Assembly: GCF_001949145.1 (NCBI RefSeq)
Contig: NW_019091363.1
Location: forward strand, 2,266,902-2,330,901
Length of the DNA: 64,000 nucleotides
DNA from: Acanthaster planci
Lineage: Eukaryota > Echinodermata > Asteroidea > Valvatida > Acanthasteridae
Direction of reading: 5' to 3'
Under the pieces are notes generated by a model. That model saw only the letters and a program-made list of their open reading frames with translations. It was not told where the DNA came from and did not search any database. Position numbers and translations under genes: made by a program. Positions 24,701-37,040 of the stretch are shown piece by piece (within the stretch, counting starts at the first letter, position 1; every line of letters starts with the position of its first letter).

Positions 24701-27700
24701 TTAGGAATGGTTTGCTCCCGAGAGGACCTTTTGCGATTTCGAGATCTGATTGGTTTGTTTTAGTAAGGCATTTAATACATTTATTTATATAACGGGTTTT
24801 GCCCTTACCCAACGTATATATTCATAAACACTGTAGGCCTATGCTCAAACAAAGATTACTTTTATTTTACTTTGTTGATACAAATGTGCCCATATTCAAA
24901 AAATATTAACATTAACTGCAGTGTTATGCCTTGGCCAATTTAAGACAATTTCTTTATTCATTTGTGGTATTAATGAACGATGGTGGCCGGTCAAATGAAC
25001 AAAACAAAAACTAGCAATAAGCATTGCAAAACTTTAACACAGTGGAAACGTTGTTTTCAACGGTTTTGGCAGCGAGATACATTGACAAGACGCCATTACT
25101 TGACTTGAAAGTTGTAAATGCAGGTTGTTCACAGTCAGTTAATTATCTTTACAAAAAATACAATCACTCATCTGCACAACAAAATTACACGCAAAATTTA
25201 CAGTAAACCTCACTTCAATTTGGGAACGATATTGACACCTCACAGTTAATTTGATTTTTACCGGTACCAAAGTAATTGACTATTTTGTAGTGGATTTTTT
25301 TCTAATGGATTTCTGTCGTGAATAGTTGAAACTGACTTTGTGCGTGCAACCGTCCCTGGAATGTTCAGTTGTGAGCGCTTACAAAGTTTCCTTAGCGTGT
25401 GAAGTAGTTAATTGATAATTAATATAGGTAACTGCACTTGTGGATAAACGAATTCACTGAAGAGAAAAGGCCATGTTTGTATTCCACTCTAACAGTCATG
25501 ACATTTTTGCAGCATGTCCCCAAAAGTATTTCGACGGTTGTCAGGATATTTAAGAACTCTCTCTACAATATATAGAGAGATTTTATTAGTTACTAGCAAA
25601 TATTCTTATTGGAAGTTTTCAGAGTCAGGAATTAATAATTATATCGCGGCAATGATAGCCTTTAGCTGTGTGAGTTGTTAAAGTTAAAGACCATTAAAGT
25701 CTATTCGCAATGACTTGCCCTTAAAATATATTTGGGAAGTCTTTATAAATCGCATTAACTTTGAAATGACTTACTACATTAACTGAGTTCCTTAGATTGC
25801 CGAACTATACTTTGCCTCCATGTGTGGTAAACAGCATGAAACTAAACAGAACACGTCGAGAATAAGTCAAGTCTTTGACCTCAGCAGACCTTAATCCTCC
25901 AACGGCTAGAGGATTCACGACTTCCAGGGTAAACAAACTTGTCCTTCTGTCCAAACTTTCAACCATTTTCCGCAATTTCACTGAGGGTTCCCCGTTCACA
26001 TTGTGTGAAAAAGGCCTCAATGATTTCATGAGTTCTTCAGATGATGAATGTTTATGATCGCAGTGGTACCAATTTCAGAAATTTCCCATGACGTTGGAAT
26101 TACAGAGAAGTCTTTGCTGTGGAATGGAACTTCTATACCTCTGTGGTATTGCTGTGCTGTGCGTGCGATGACTAATGCAATGCCACGTGATTGACGACCC
26201 ACCAATCAGATAGCGGGGATTTATTCGGGCGTTTTATATAAAAACAAGATGTGCATTCTATCAAGCTTGTGATTCTGGTCTTGTGCCGAAGAATTATAGC
26301 GATGGTGATGATTAATACTCAGGGGACAAATAATCGTGTCATGTTGAGGCGAACAGCCCACCACCGGGACACCAGTCATTCTCATCGGCAAATAATTAAT
26401 ATTGACATTCCTAACTGGTCTGCCAAACTGTACACAACTGGTTGTCTTCACACCACAGAGTCCTCGAAATGTCTCTGTCTCCTTCGCAATTACTGTCGAT
26501 CGATGCCATTTTAAATCCTGTACGTGATCGCTGTCTTAATCTTTAACGGCTATGCTGAAAAACACAAATCACAGGGTTGATGAACACTATGGCACAGTCA
26601 ACACATGATGCCTGGCACGGAGTCTATGCACGGCAGCAGAGAGACTGGTTGAACCTATGTAAACAGCAACTGATCAACCTTTTCGAAGATTTAATGGTCC
26701 TTCGTTTGCCGCAGGCGGTTTGACAAGGGTAACATTTGGACCAATCTGCCTGGTCTAGAGTAAAATCCTGGGCAATGTCGTATGAACCTGGTGAAAGTAA
26801 GCACCGAGTTTGAAATTTAGGGCGACTGATCAAATTGAAATGTTTTCTCGACCTAAATACCCAAATGTAATATCTGGATTTGCATTTCATCTTCCACTGC
26901 AAAGCGACCTAGCTTTCTCTTGTGCAGCATTTTTGGGAAAGTCCGGAATAATCCAGCACTTGCAGGAGTCTGGACTTTTTTATTTAATTAAAGAGTGAGA
27001 CTGACGCAAATAAATAATGTAAAATCCAAGGGATGTTATGGCGCCGCTTTTTGATACATTATTTTTTAGCTCGAGTCAATCGATCTCAAGGACTGAGGTG
27101 GTGGATGGTGCAAACCTTTGTACTCATAATCTGTTGAATGATGGCATGCGGATGCTGGAAACTTGAGAATACAACTTGGAAACTCCGTGTGCGAGAGTTG
27201 CAATCCTGGGTAAACCCAGTGATGGAGCGCCGGCGGGTGCTGGTCACTGTTGCTTGACCCTACGCCCTTGCCGGATGCAAAGAAAGACAGCTGCTTCAAG
27301 ATGAATGTAAACGACGTAATTTTGTCGAGCATTCACACGACAGAGTTACATTCGAAAGAGCAGCATGGGTCAAAAGTTCCAAATGTGTGTGACATCTGCG
27401 CAGCGTACGCACATGGAAAACATATGGAAAAGGAAACAGGTAGGGGCCTACACGTGTAAACCCACAATGCTTTGCCCGTATTTGGCTAGTGTAGTGGAGA
27501 CGCGCAAACCAGCCACATGCCGCTCTCTGATGGTCACAAGGATGTCGTGCATTTGTTCGTTTGATGATCATCCTACCGACAGGTTTCAGAAAATTGTTTG
27601 TTTTGTTCCAAACTAACACACATCAGGACGGTCGGTTAAAAATGAGGATTAAATTGCTGATAAAGCAGTCAGTAATACTATAAAGGTTTGTTATTAATGT

Positions 27701-30700
27701 CAACTTGTTTCACCTTGAAGCACTTGTAAATTTGATGATATTGACACAGTCGAAGGCAACTACAAAGCACTGGTTATCAAATTAACGTGTTAGACAGCGG
27801 TTTCGCTGACAACCAGCCACTGGCATGTACATGGAATATAGCTAGTATTTACTTTTAAATAAAACCGTTTTTGCTAAGTAAAACATTCTCCGTACTGAGC
27901 ATACTTCGATGCTCATTAAAAATTTCCATATTTTTTCCCCAATGCATCGATCGTGTCAATGAATTTAAACCATACCACATGCAACTTCAAGGGACTGAAA
28001 TCAAACCCCTGTCTGCACAGACGAGACTAATATTGACTTCATAATTATGTGACAAACGTTATGTACAAATAATGGTTTTCTTTATCAACTTTGGCAACTT
28101 CTGGTCACATATTGTTGAATAAAAACCATGGAGGAAAAGATCTGATGCCCCATCTGGAAAAAGCCTATATTTTGGTACGTCCCTTTAACGTTTGAGCAGA
28201 GAGTGTTAATGATAAACCATCGAAGATGCACTTTGTGATTACTGTAAGTGAACATTCCGAAAATGTTTTGATTGATTTGTCAAGAATTTAATTTTGGGTC
28301 CATTTTTACTGCCAAACAGACCGGCAAAATCGACAGCAGATTGATTCGTGGAGTGGCCATGTATTTACCTTCAAGCTGCGTCCTGGAAACTCACCAAATG
28401 AGACATTAGAACATTCGTCAAAGAAGTGACGCCAGCAATTGGTCGGTGCGTCAGTGAGGTCAACATATTCCACATTTTCCATAAGTGGAAAAATTTAATG
28501 GAAAATTTGAAAATATATTTTCAACGTCAGTTATATTCACAGAGAGTAGAAACGTAAACTTCTCCTGTGGGAGGGGGGTGCGAGATGGCGACAAACACCG
28601 AGAAAGACAACCGCAGATCCTTTGATATATGCGATAAATCTAGGAAGGCGAAGTTCTGTCACAATGTCTGACCTTTAGTCGTCTGGGATAGCCCGTCCTG
28701 GTTGCGGTGACAACAGAATCCCATCAGATTTGCTTCAGTGTTTGAAAAATTCATCAGAATCTTATCGGATCAAATCAGACTGCCTCCACTGACAATCTTC
28801 AACATATCTTTAGACAGTATTGAAGTACGCGTAATTTGTAATTGGGATAAGAGAACACATTGCAGCCTTGATGCAGAACTCACTGTGGGGACCTTCGCCC
28901 TCCAAACATTGTCTAATGAAGTCACTGTTAATTTTCTGTCTTAGTCGTTCTTAATGAGAATGAAGTAATCAAAAACAGATGTTTCTGTTTAGTTTCGGAA
29001 TGCACGAGTTAATGTCCTACGGGACGTTATGTCAATAGTAATATCAGTTCCAATCTCTGGAATCCTTGAGGACACAACAGGCATGGTCGCTTTAATTACC
29101 GGCAAACATCTCTAATTACAATCGCTGCTGGCTCAGGGCCAAGGGGTAAAATGAACTCTTTCTGTTTAGGAAAAGGCTACTCGCTCAATCAATGTCTCAG
29201 TGGTATTGAGAATTATCCGAATTTATGGCTGACGCGTTTACACGTTCCGGAACCAGTGTAAAGACCTCCTGTCTTACTCCTTTAAAGAATTTACCGTATA
29301 GAACGTGATTACTTTTCCTCAACCATACAGGCTCGTGTCGGGGAATTAAATTTCAATATTGCATTTCCATAAAAATAACTGTGTGAACGAGCAGTCGCCA
29401 TTAAGATAATGCTTCTATACCTATCACACGCATTCACTTGATAATTACTCCATAAAACTACTACATCAGTTGTTCCTTTTGTCAGGAACAAATCGTTTTC
29501 TGTCTGACAAAGGGCGTAAAGCCATCTGCGGCATTGTGAGCTGTGCTGGAACAAAAATACCCCATTGTCCTTCTGCCAGTCACACAATGAAATAATTATA
29601 TACTGTCTAGTCCATGTTTTTACTGCAGAGATGTATTCTACATTTTGCAGGTTGACTATATATTGTTATATTCATTAACGTGGCTAAAGCAAAAGCCTTC
29701 GGCGTGTCTTCATAAATCAGTATGTAAACGTTTATGACAAAAACACAAAATGCCAACAAACTGTGCATGCCGCGTACAGTTTTTGAATTGTTTTTTAAGG
29801 CGGCGAGATTTTGTACCATTGACTCTCAAAAAAGCTTTCACTGCTTTCTGCATTCCCCAAATAACGCCAGGGCATATAGCTGACGAAAAACATCCCGTAT
29901 GAATGAAAACACTCCCGATGAAAATTTCTTAATGAAGCAGAATCTAAGTCAATTGACTTATAATACAGGATTAATAACTAACCTCAAAAGAACAATCATT
30001 GATGATAGTTGACACACCACAGTCAGATGCACTTTAAAACCATTAAAAACAGCAGGTGGCAATGAAAACGAGTCCACTGGAAACATTCTGCTTCTTTGAC
30101 ATAATTCGCCGTTTGGCAACGTCCAGAAAAAAATACTAAAAAATAACACAAAAAAGGCAACTCCCTTCAAATTAATTTTAAAAAGTAAACAAAAATCTAA
30201 ATCAGCGCCAGTGCTCAGGTTTTTTCGTCTGTCAATAGTTCAGAAAATTAGGAAAAGACGTACAGAAAACCAACTTTCAACACAAACACTACGGCAGATG
30301 TGAAGAAAATTTCCTCCTTTCTGTTTGAATGATTGGCCATGGCTGTTTGGTTGAAACAACGCTAATTTTTCACCATATTATTATTCAGGGACCATAGTTT
30401 TCTTCCTGGCATTTAATATTCTCCAGTAATAACTGCCAAAATGGCTATTCTGTGCACGTTAGTTTACTAAATCAATAAATGAAGAGCCAAAGCAAACAGT
30501 TTGCGAGACGGCTAACTCATTAATGAATTCCGTACGTGGAACAACGAGGATTTTCTAAAAAGCAAAACTTCTATTTTAAAACAGCTGGTTGTGTTTCGAA
30601 ATGTCAGACGATGAATGTACTATATACACACATTTTGATATGATCTGCACCTGGGAGGGACCTTGGATCGGAGTTTACCTACTAGCAGTGTTTTGTTGAA

Positions 30701-33090
30701 CGTTACTCCTGATCTCAAGGGAGCGAGTTCTATCACTGAATAGCCTCTCAAGAATGTGTTACATCTGGCAGCAAAGGTACGGATATGCTGGTTTTCACAT
30801 TCCACACAGTTATATACTTTTAAATAATCTTTGTCTGTATAAAGCTGTACTTTTATTTTTATTTGTTTTTGCAAAATCAGGATGAGCCATTGAGCTTTAA
30901 TTGGTTCTCGGCAATAGGGAAACGTCTGTTAGTATTTTTTCGTTCCTTCTGTTGTACGAATTTATTTGTCAATGCCTTTCTTGTACTTAACTTTGTTAAT
31001 AGATTTTGTCACATGATTGCAGAATGCTGTATGCACACTATTTACACGATGTAGATATTATTGTTTTCAATATGGTTTAAATTTAGGTTTAATAAACTGA
31101 ACGCATTGTGCAACTCACTACATGTACATATGTCGGCATTTTATTCAGTAACTTCAAAGTGAAAACTACTTCTCACTCTGGTTATTCTTTGGATTTGCAC
31201 GGGCTACTTACCTCATTACAAGAGCAGAAAGGAAAAAGGCTGAGGGTATATTTTCCCCTCAAATCAGGCTTAAGTTTGATGGTGGAAAACCTTTATGTGA
31301 GAGTAAGCATTTTGCACACGCCCTGCATTATGTGTATATAGGCTAGTTTTGACAATTGCAATTTAGACAGAAATACGAACTGCTTGTACATCAGTGCATT
31401 GTTACTCAAATAACCAGGACGTAAAGCCTGTTTGTCAACGATTAAGGGTAAACAAGTGTTTTCACAAGATCCTGGCGCATTTTGTCCTTTCGGGTCTTCT
31501 GAAGATGACAACTAGGAATGCAGACCACTTGCCAAGCACCTCTTAGTTCTATAGGAAACCTTGCAACTTGTGCCCAGGTAGAACTCAGGGGATTAACCGC
31601 CTCAAGGGGAGTTGTAACACATCACTTACCATAATAAAGTCAAAAAAGGTCCAAGTTATATGCAAATGCTACCTACCTGAATGCACTTTAATCTGATTAG
31701 AAAAAATGGCAAAGAAATAAAAAGAATACCGGTGTCTATCTTGTGTTCAAGTGCCGTGATCAAACGGGACGATGTCACAGATGATGGTTTTTAAAGTTTC
31801 ATTTTTTTCTTCCATGTAGTGAATTTACTGGTCTAAAATATTTAAAAGCCGTGGTTACAGAATATTTCCCAATAACGCATACAGCAACCAAAGCGCCAGC
31901 AATGCAGGTATTGTATGACGTCATTTCATTGGAAATACACTAAGTCATCATGGAGGAAGGACACAGAGAGTTTTAACTGCCCAGGGCTATAACTGTGGCC
32001 AATTATATCGCGTTCTTGCATGCCCGGTATGTCCACGGCAAGAGCGCAGCGAGTGCTTGCTGTACATGTACACCCCACCAGTTTCACGGCTACGAGACCC
32101 CTTTGTATCTTATGATCGCCACTGCAATTTTTCGCTGGTAATCCGCATCCTTAAAATTATGTGAACTGAAGGACAGGAAATTGAATCTTCTTGTCTCTGA
32201 TGATGCCTTATATGATCTCACAACGTCAAATTTAGTGCTTGACCTAGTTGCTTGCGTTAGGTCATGTGCCCTCACTGTTATTTTGCAGTTACTACCCTTC
32301 TCGAACGCTTCCTTCTGTAATTATTTCGGGAATAAATAGTCAAATTTGTTCATGTGATTTTGTATTTTATTTGAATTGTTTTGTGTCATTTACAACACAA
32401 AATTATGTCAATAAATCAGTTTATGTCAATTGTTAAAAAACTAATGATTATTAATCAATTATGTCATTTATACAAAAATTGTAATTTCTCAGATCTCACT
32501 GTCAATCCTTGTTGTGAAATAGCGTGTTTTTTTCCAAGTGGTGATCAACATGTTGTTGGCCCGCCCTTAGTCAAGGCGCGCGTGGCATCGGTGCACCATG
32601 GATGCTCGAGTGGTAAAGACCATTGCGCGTGGCGAAGCGAGGTACGAGTGAGTCGTGTCTCCAGGAAGCCAGGCGCACCTCGAATAAAGGCTATTTGTTG
32701 GCAAATCCTAGCCAAATTACCAACTCTTTGAAAACTGATGTTTTAAAGGGACGAAAGTAAAATTTCGAACATTACACGGATAGTGGAACAGTGTGTGTAA
32801 ACGAAAAAGTTTATTCACGATGGCAAAAGTAGGTCTAACGTTAGGGATTTTTTTCTCTATATTCTTGTTACAGTAATAAAGTTGAAGTTAAATGCAAGCA
32901 AAACGCCGTAAAATATCCGTAGGATATTAATGGCCCCACTGTAAGCAGTGATCGGGCATCTCTGGAAAGTTTATTATTGTTCGTCTTACTAGGCGGCGAT
33001 GATCACCGACCACTTTGAAGTGCCAGAGTTGTAACTTCGTCTATATAGTTATGCCCTTCCATGGTTAACAGTGTTCATGGGAGGCGATAT
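24701..33090. other. Intergenic or intronic, no gene recognised
   Basis: No supported coding exon. A CCAAT motif (26200) and TATATAAAA (26235) occur close together on the plus strand, but the following frame (to 26514) has no family features. If the 34.6-kb promoter serves the GPCR, this is intron. Confidence 0.4.
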
Positions 33091-33095
33091 GCGCT

Positions 33096-33103
33096 TATAA
33101 AAG
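33096..33103 (+). promoter_or_regulatory. Possible plus-strand TATA box
   Basis: TATAAAAG is followed at 33131-33136 by TTATCAGT-like initiator sequence, a 46-codon frame from the ATG at 33165, and a GTAAGT donor at 33527. The small frame (MEFHCHSLTM at its start) is not recognised. The combination could mark a small or non-coding gene, but each part is common by chance. Confidence 0.18.
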
Positions 33104-34400
33104 CCGAGTTACCACTTCTTAATCCAACAGTTATCAGTATCCAAATTATCCTCAGGAGCCATTCATGGAGTTTCACTGTCACTCGCTGACAATGCACTAC
33201 GTGCCGAGGGCGATAAGCGTGAAGAAAATAAGAAGTAATCTCTCAGAGTCTCTCAAGGGAGTAATTTCACGACAAAGAATCACCACACACGCAAAGGGAC
33301 GGTAGCGCAAACGCGCCGCAGGAATCATCTGCTTTTCCATTATAGAACGTCCAGGCAATAGATTGAGTACCTGGCTTTTTGGCGCCAAACCTACAGGGAG
33401 GAGAGTTCCGATGCCAAGCGCACTGTGTGATCATTTCCCGCAACCTCTTCCAGTGATAATTAATTCCCAGCATGGAATAGAATCATTCATGTGAAACTGC
33501 ATCTTATTCAGGTCAATACAACACACGTAAGTTCCAAACCTTCGGACTTGTTTCGAATACCATCTGTCCGATTTTTCAATCATCGCCCAAAATTATTGAG
33601 CCTTTTAGACATGGAAAAAGAAAGGAGGGATGGATATATAAAGAAACATTACCAACGTTAAGCTGTGCAAAGGACAAAAATAACACGTAAATAGAAGGAG
33701 CAACTTCTAAAATGGGCAATTTTTTTGGCAGCTCCAATTTAGAACAAATTCATAGCAATCATACTAATGACGTTGATATGTATATCGATAACTGGGTTAA
33801 CACAATGTGATTAAAGACAGTCAAACATGAACCACAGAAGGCAGAACAACTTTGTAGTCCCCTGCCAGCAAGCAGAAAAACTAATTGCATGAAACGATTT
33901 CTTGCGATGTGATCCCCAAAATGGAAAATCAAATGAAACTACGCAAGTAGGGAAGGGGCTGGAATACACCCATTTGCTTGAAAATACCTTGAAAGTGAAA
34001 ACCATCTTAGGGGCGTCCATGCATAAAGGGCGCATGGTTATGAATTCAAACAGTCATTTGAAACATCAATTTCTAAAGTAGATTATGCATAAATTCAGTG
34101 GTTTAATGCAAATCAATAACCCTATAAGCCAAACATTCAGAGCTCCTATGCCTCATTCTTCTAAAGTTTGAATAGTCAACATCATTGTAACCTCAGACAT
34201 ATAACATCTGCGTCAACAAAAGTTGAACACAAAACTTTAGTTTCTGTTAGTGAGCATGGTGACTTGGCATAATGAGTAACTTATGTCCAAGTAGACAGAT
34301 GCAGAAATACGTGCGACAGTTTCAGCCTGCGCCGTTTCGAAACATCCGCTTTAATGTATTCAAAACGGTGTGGACAACTGACGAGAAGTAGGATACTTAC

Positions 34401-34610
34401 CAATACAACTCCTTAAAGTGAATCTTTGCTTAGCGACGGCAATGTGGCTATGACTGTCATGAAATCCTTTTCACTCAATCCTGCTTCAATCAGCTGATAG
34501 CATTCGAGATACAAAGAAGTGATCGCAGGCGGAATGGAACAGGAAGCGCACCTCTTCCACAGTCGAAAAGACAGTTGCGTTAATTCCGGCGAACCTTCAA
34601 GCCAAAGCTC
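34401..34610 (-). ncRNA. Candidate non-coding first exon (5' UTR) ending in a strong donor
   Basis: From an inferred start near 34607, about 30 bases below the TATA box, to 34401, where TTG is followed by GTAAGTAT (donor at plus 34391-34400). The exon would be about 207 bases. It contains several ATGs, each followed shortly by a stop, so it is probably 5' UTR of a downstream gene on the minus strand, or a non-coding RNA. The next recognisable coding exon in that direction is the GPCR at 3.6 kb, which has an acceptor-like site right before its ATG. A link between the two is inference. Confidence 0.45.
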
Positions 34611-34630
34611 ATTCTCAGCCGTGCGTGATT

Positions 34631-34744
34631 CTTTTATACCGTGGACTGCTCACTACGTGAATATAACCACCCGCGGCGGATCTAGCGCTCGGTTGCTGGC
34701 TGTCACCTGGCCCACAACTTCATTGGCTGATCCAGTCGGGGCGG
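34631..34744 (-). promoter_or_regulatory. Core promoter: TATA, CCAAT and GC boxes
   Basis: On the minus strand: TATAAAAG at 34631-34638, CCAAT (in CAGCCAATGAA) at 34722-34726, and a GC box at 34738-34744 (GGGGCGG on the plus strand). Order and spacing fit a pol II promoter firing leftward, with the TATA box about 30 bases above the inferred start and the other boxes about 115-135 bases above it. The surrounding few hundred bases are richer in CG than the neighbourhood. Confidence 0.5.
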
Positions 34745-36806
34745 TGACACTTAACGATGTCACCTTTGTGCGGCGTACAGTGCTCGCAAATATATGTGTC
34801 GGGTTTCTGAATGCGGAATTCATTTTGAAGTCAACCGGTCGGAATGGAGAAAAATCTCTCGAATGTTTTTCCTGGTGCACGCTTGAAATGATAAACACGC
34901 AATCAGGAACAATCAGTTTAGAAGAGAAGACAACCCCAAATGTAAAGAGAGAGTTAATTCCAAAACAATGATACAATTAATGAGTTTTTCCTTTTGCGTG
35001 TGTTTGTGTTTTATTCCTCCGTGGTTTGAAGCATGCTGTCTCAGGCATTTCAATCTAAGGCACGTTTCTGACCAAAAAAATTATAAATTTATATCCATTG
35101 GCAGCTTGACACTTGGAATCGACATTGGAATGCCACCTTCTCGCGTAAACTTTAGGAAATATGATCGCAATGGAGCTTATGGGGATGGCATTGAATTAAA
35201 TTTGTATGTCGTGCCTGTATTCGCGTATTCACTGTAATAGCGCCACCACTTGGTTGTTATTTTGCAACAACTTTTTGCATGTGTACGTGTACACGGGTGT
35301 ATCTTCTTGAGTGCACAGAATGTCATGCACAAAACAGATGATGTTCTTGTCCTTCCGAACACTAGGCATGCCGTCAAGGAGTTGGGTATTTGAGACTTGT
35401 TCTCTTGTATGGTTGGAAATTTATTTCCCCCGTCCTCCAAAGATTGGCTTAGGTCCAAAGATCCTGTCATGTCACTCTGCCTATTTTTAAATGTATATTT
35501 GTTTGTTTCTAAACTGAGGAGGGTGGTAACTCAGGTAGCGCCGTCTGTCAAGCTGCATGCTGCCAATTAAAACCTCCATGGATGTTCAATGTACAAAGGA
35601 GATGCAATTTGATACAAGTGTGTAAAGGGAAAGGGGAACTCACACAACGAGCTTGCTATGAGCGTAAATAGTCATTTTAAACCTGGCTTTAGACCGAGCG
35701 TTCTCCAGTTATTGGAAAGACATTGAATAAAGGCGTGAGAAAGCGATAAAAATGGTAATTCATAGCAGATATGCCCTTCTGGCCCGCATTGCTTCCTTCT
35801 CTGGTTCAAATTTGTTTTTGCAATGCACTTCTTTTACCCACAACCATGCTGTTTACTTGTGGCCAGGATAGCAATTAAAAAAAAACCTTCGGAAAATAAA
35901 TTAATTTTGACACAACTCACGGCCGACGTCAAACTTATATACTATGAGTCTTTCCCTTTGTAAATCAGAAATATTTGAAGTTACAGCTGGTATGTATTAG
36001 AAAGAGGGAAAAATCCATCATTGTGTGAGGCTACGTCCTTAAATTTGGACTGATAATGAAAAGTTCCAAATCACGCTCGCATACGCTAAGGTGAAACTGC
36101 AGCAAGTGGTCAAGATTCTCCTGGTTAAGTAAAAAAAATTCGGAAACTTCTATGAACAAATACTGTCATGTTTAAAGCTATGGCCTTCAAGGTGTGCGTT
36201 TTTTTAAGTCATTTGGACTTGTGATTCACCTGGGAAATATCAAGGCCCAGATTTTGAGACAAAACAAATTCATGAAGATTCCATGAATGATACATTGTCA
36301 CGCCTTAATGAATACCAGTATACACTCTATTATGAGTTTCTAGAATACTTATGGATTTTACTCCGTTTGAAACACTAAGGAGGCTGCATATAAAATGGTT
36401 ACATGTAATTATTGGGAAGCCATACCGGTACATCAGCAGTAAGAATATCTGGTTCTAGTTTTCTGGGGTATTATGCGTCCCCTCAACAAGCATAAACGGC
36501 TATATGAAGTAACCATTGAGGTATACACTTTGAGGTTTACCACTCACCATGCTTTTGCGGAACCCGACACAGCCAGATCAAGATCTAAATGTACCACTTA
36601 TAAAAGATGACCTACATCTTGACATATCTGTAAAGTAAATAAGTAATTTACTTCATGATTAAATAATTTAATTAGAAATAATTATCAGCCCTATACATAA
36701 CTTCGTTTATGCATGGACACACACATTCACTCGCCATTAAACAGAAAACTTTAATGTGCATAACCCCCCCCCCCGCCCTCGATAAGTTCAGGACACGTGT
36801 AGTGGG
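34745..36806. other. Intergenic, no gene recognised
   Basis: Upstream of the minus-strand promoter. The longest frames (up to about 97 residues) show no family motif. Confidence 0.4.
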
Positions 36807-36808
36807 TA

Positions 36809-37038
36809 ATTCCAGAAATTAGGGGTCCACTTGTTTGCGTCCCTGTCACATCTGACATATGATTTTTGTAAGTTCAGAACGAATTTTCTAATTTCCAAAG
36901 TGATGAATTAAACTACCTGCCAAATAAATAGTACTAGTTTGAAATCAATTCCGGTGATATTTCCAAGTCAAATAACAAAGGTTAGATGTTTAACAGGGAC
37001 ACAAAAATGTCACACTTTTGGACCCCTAATTCTGGAAT
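36809..37038. mobile_element. MITE with terminal inverted repeats and TA target site
   Basis: A 230-bp element. The left end ATTCCAGAAATTAGGGGTCC and the right end (inverse ATTCCAGAATTAGGGGTCC) match apart from one A indel. The similarity continues imperfectly to a shared GTCCCTGT about 35-45 bases in. TA dinucleotides flank both sides (36807-36808 and 37039-37040), compatible with a TA target-site duplication as in Tc1/mariner-type and some other DNA transposons. There is no transposase frame, so it is non-autonomous. Confidence 0.72.
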
Positions 37039-37040
37039 TA

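Noticed and set aside
26221-26514. Plus-strand CCAAT/TATATAAAA followed by a short frame
   Set aside because: The boxes are only about 35 bases apart, the frame begins at GTG rather than ATG, and the product is unrecognisable.
34519-34971. 150-residue plus-strand frame
   Set aside because: It overlaps the minus-strand promoter and first exon, has no recognised motif, and is matched by a frame on the other strand; a locally GC-richer composition explains the lack of stops.
36763-36780. Homopolymer C run (and G runs at 16753 and 46818)
   Set aside because: Simple low-complexity tracts; no clear four-run quadruplex pattern or functional context.
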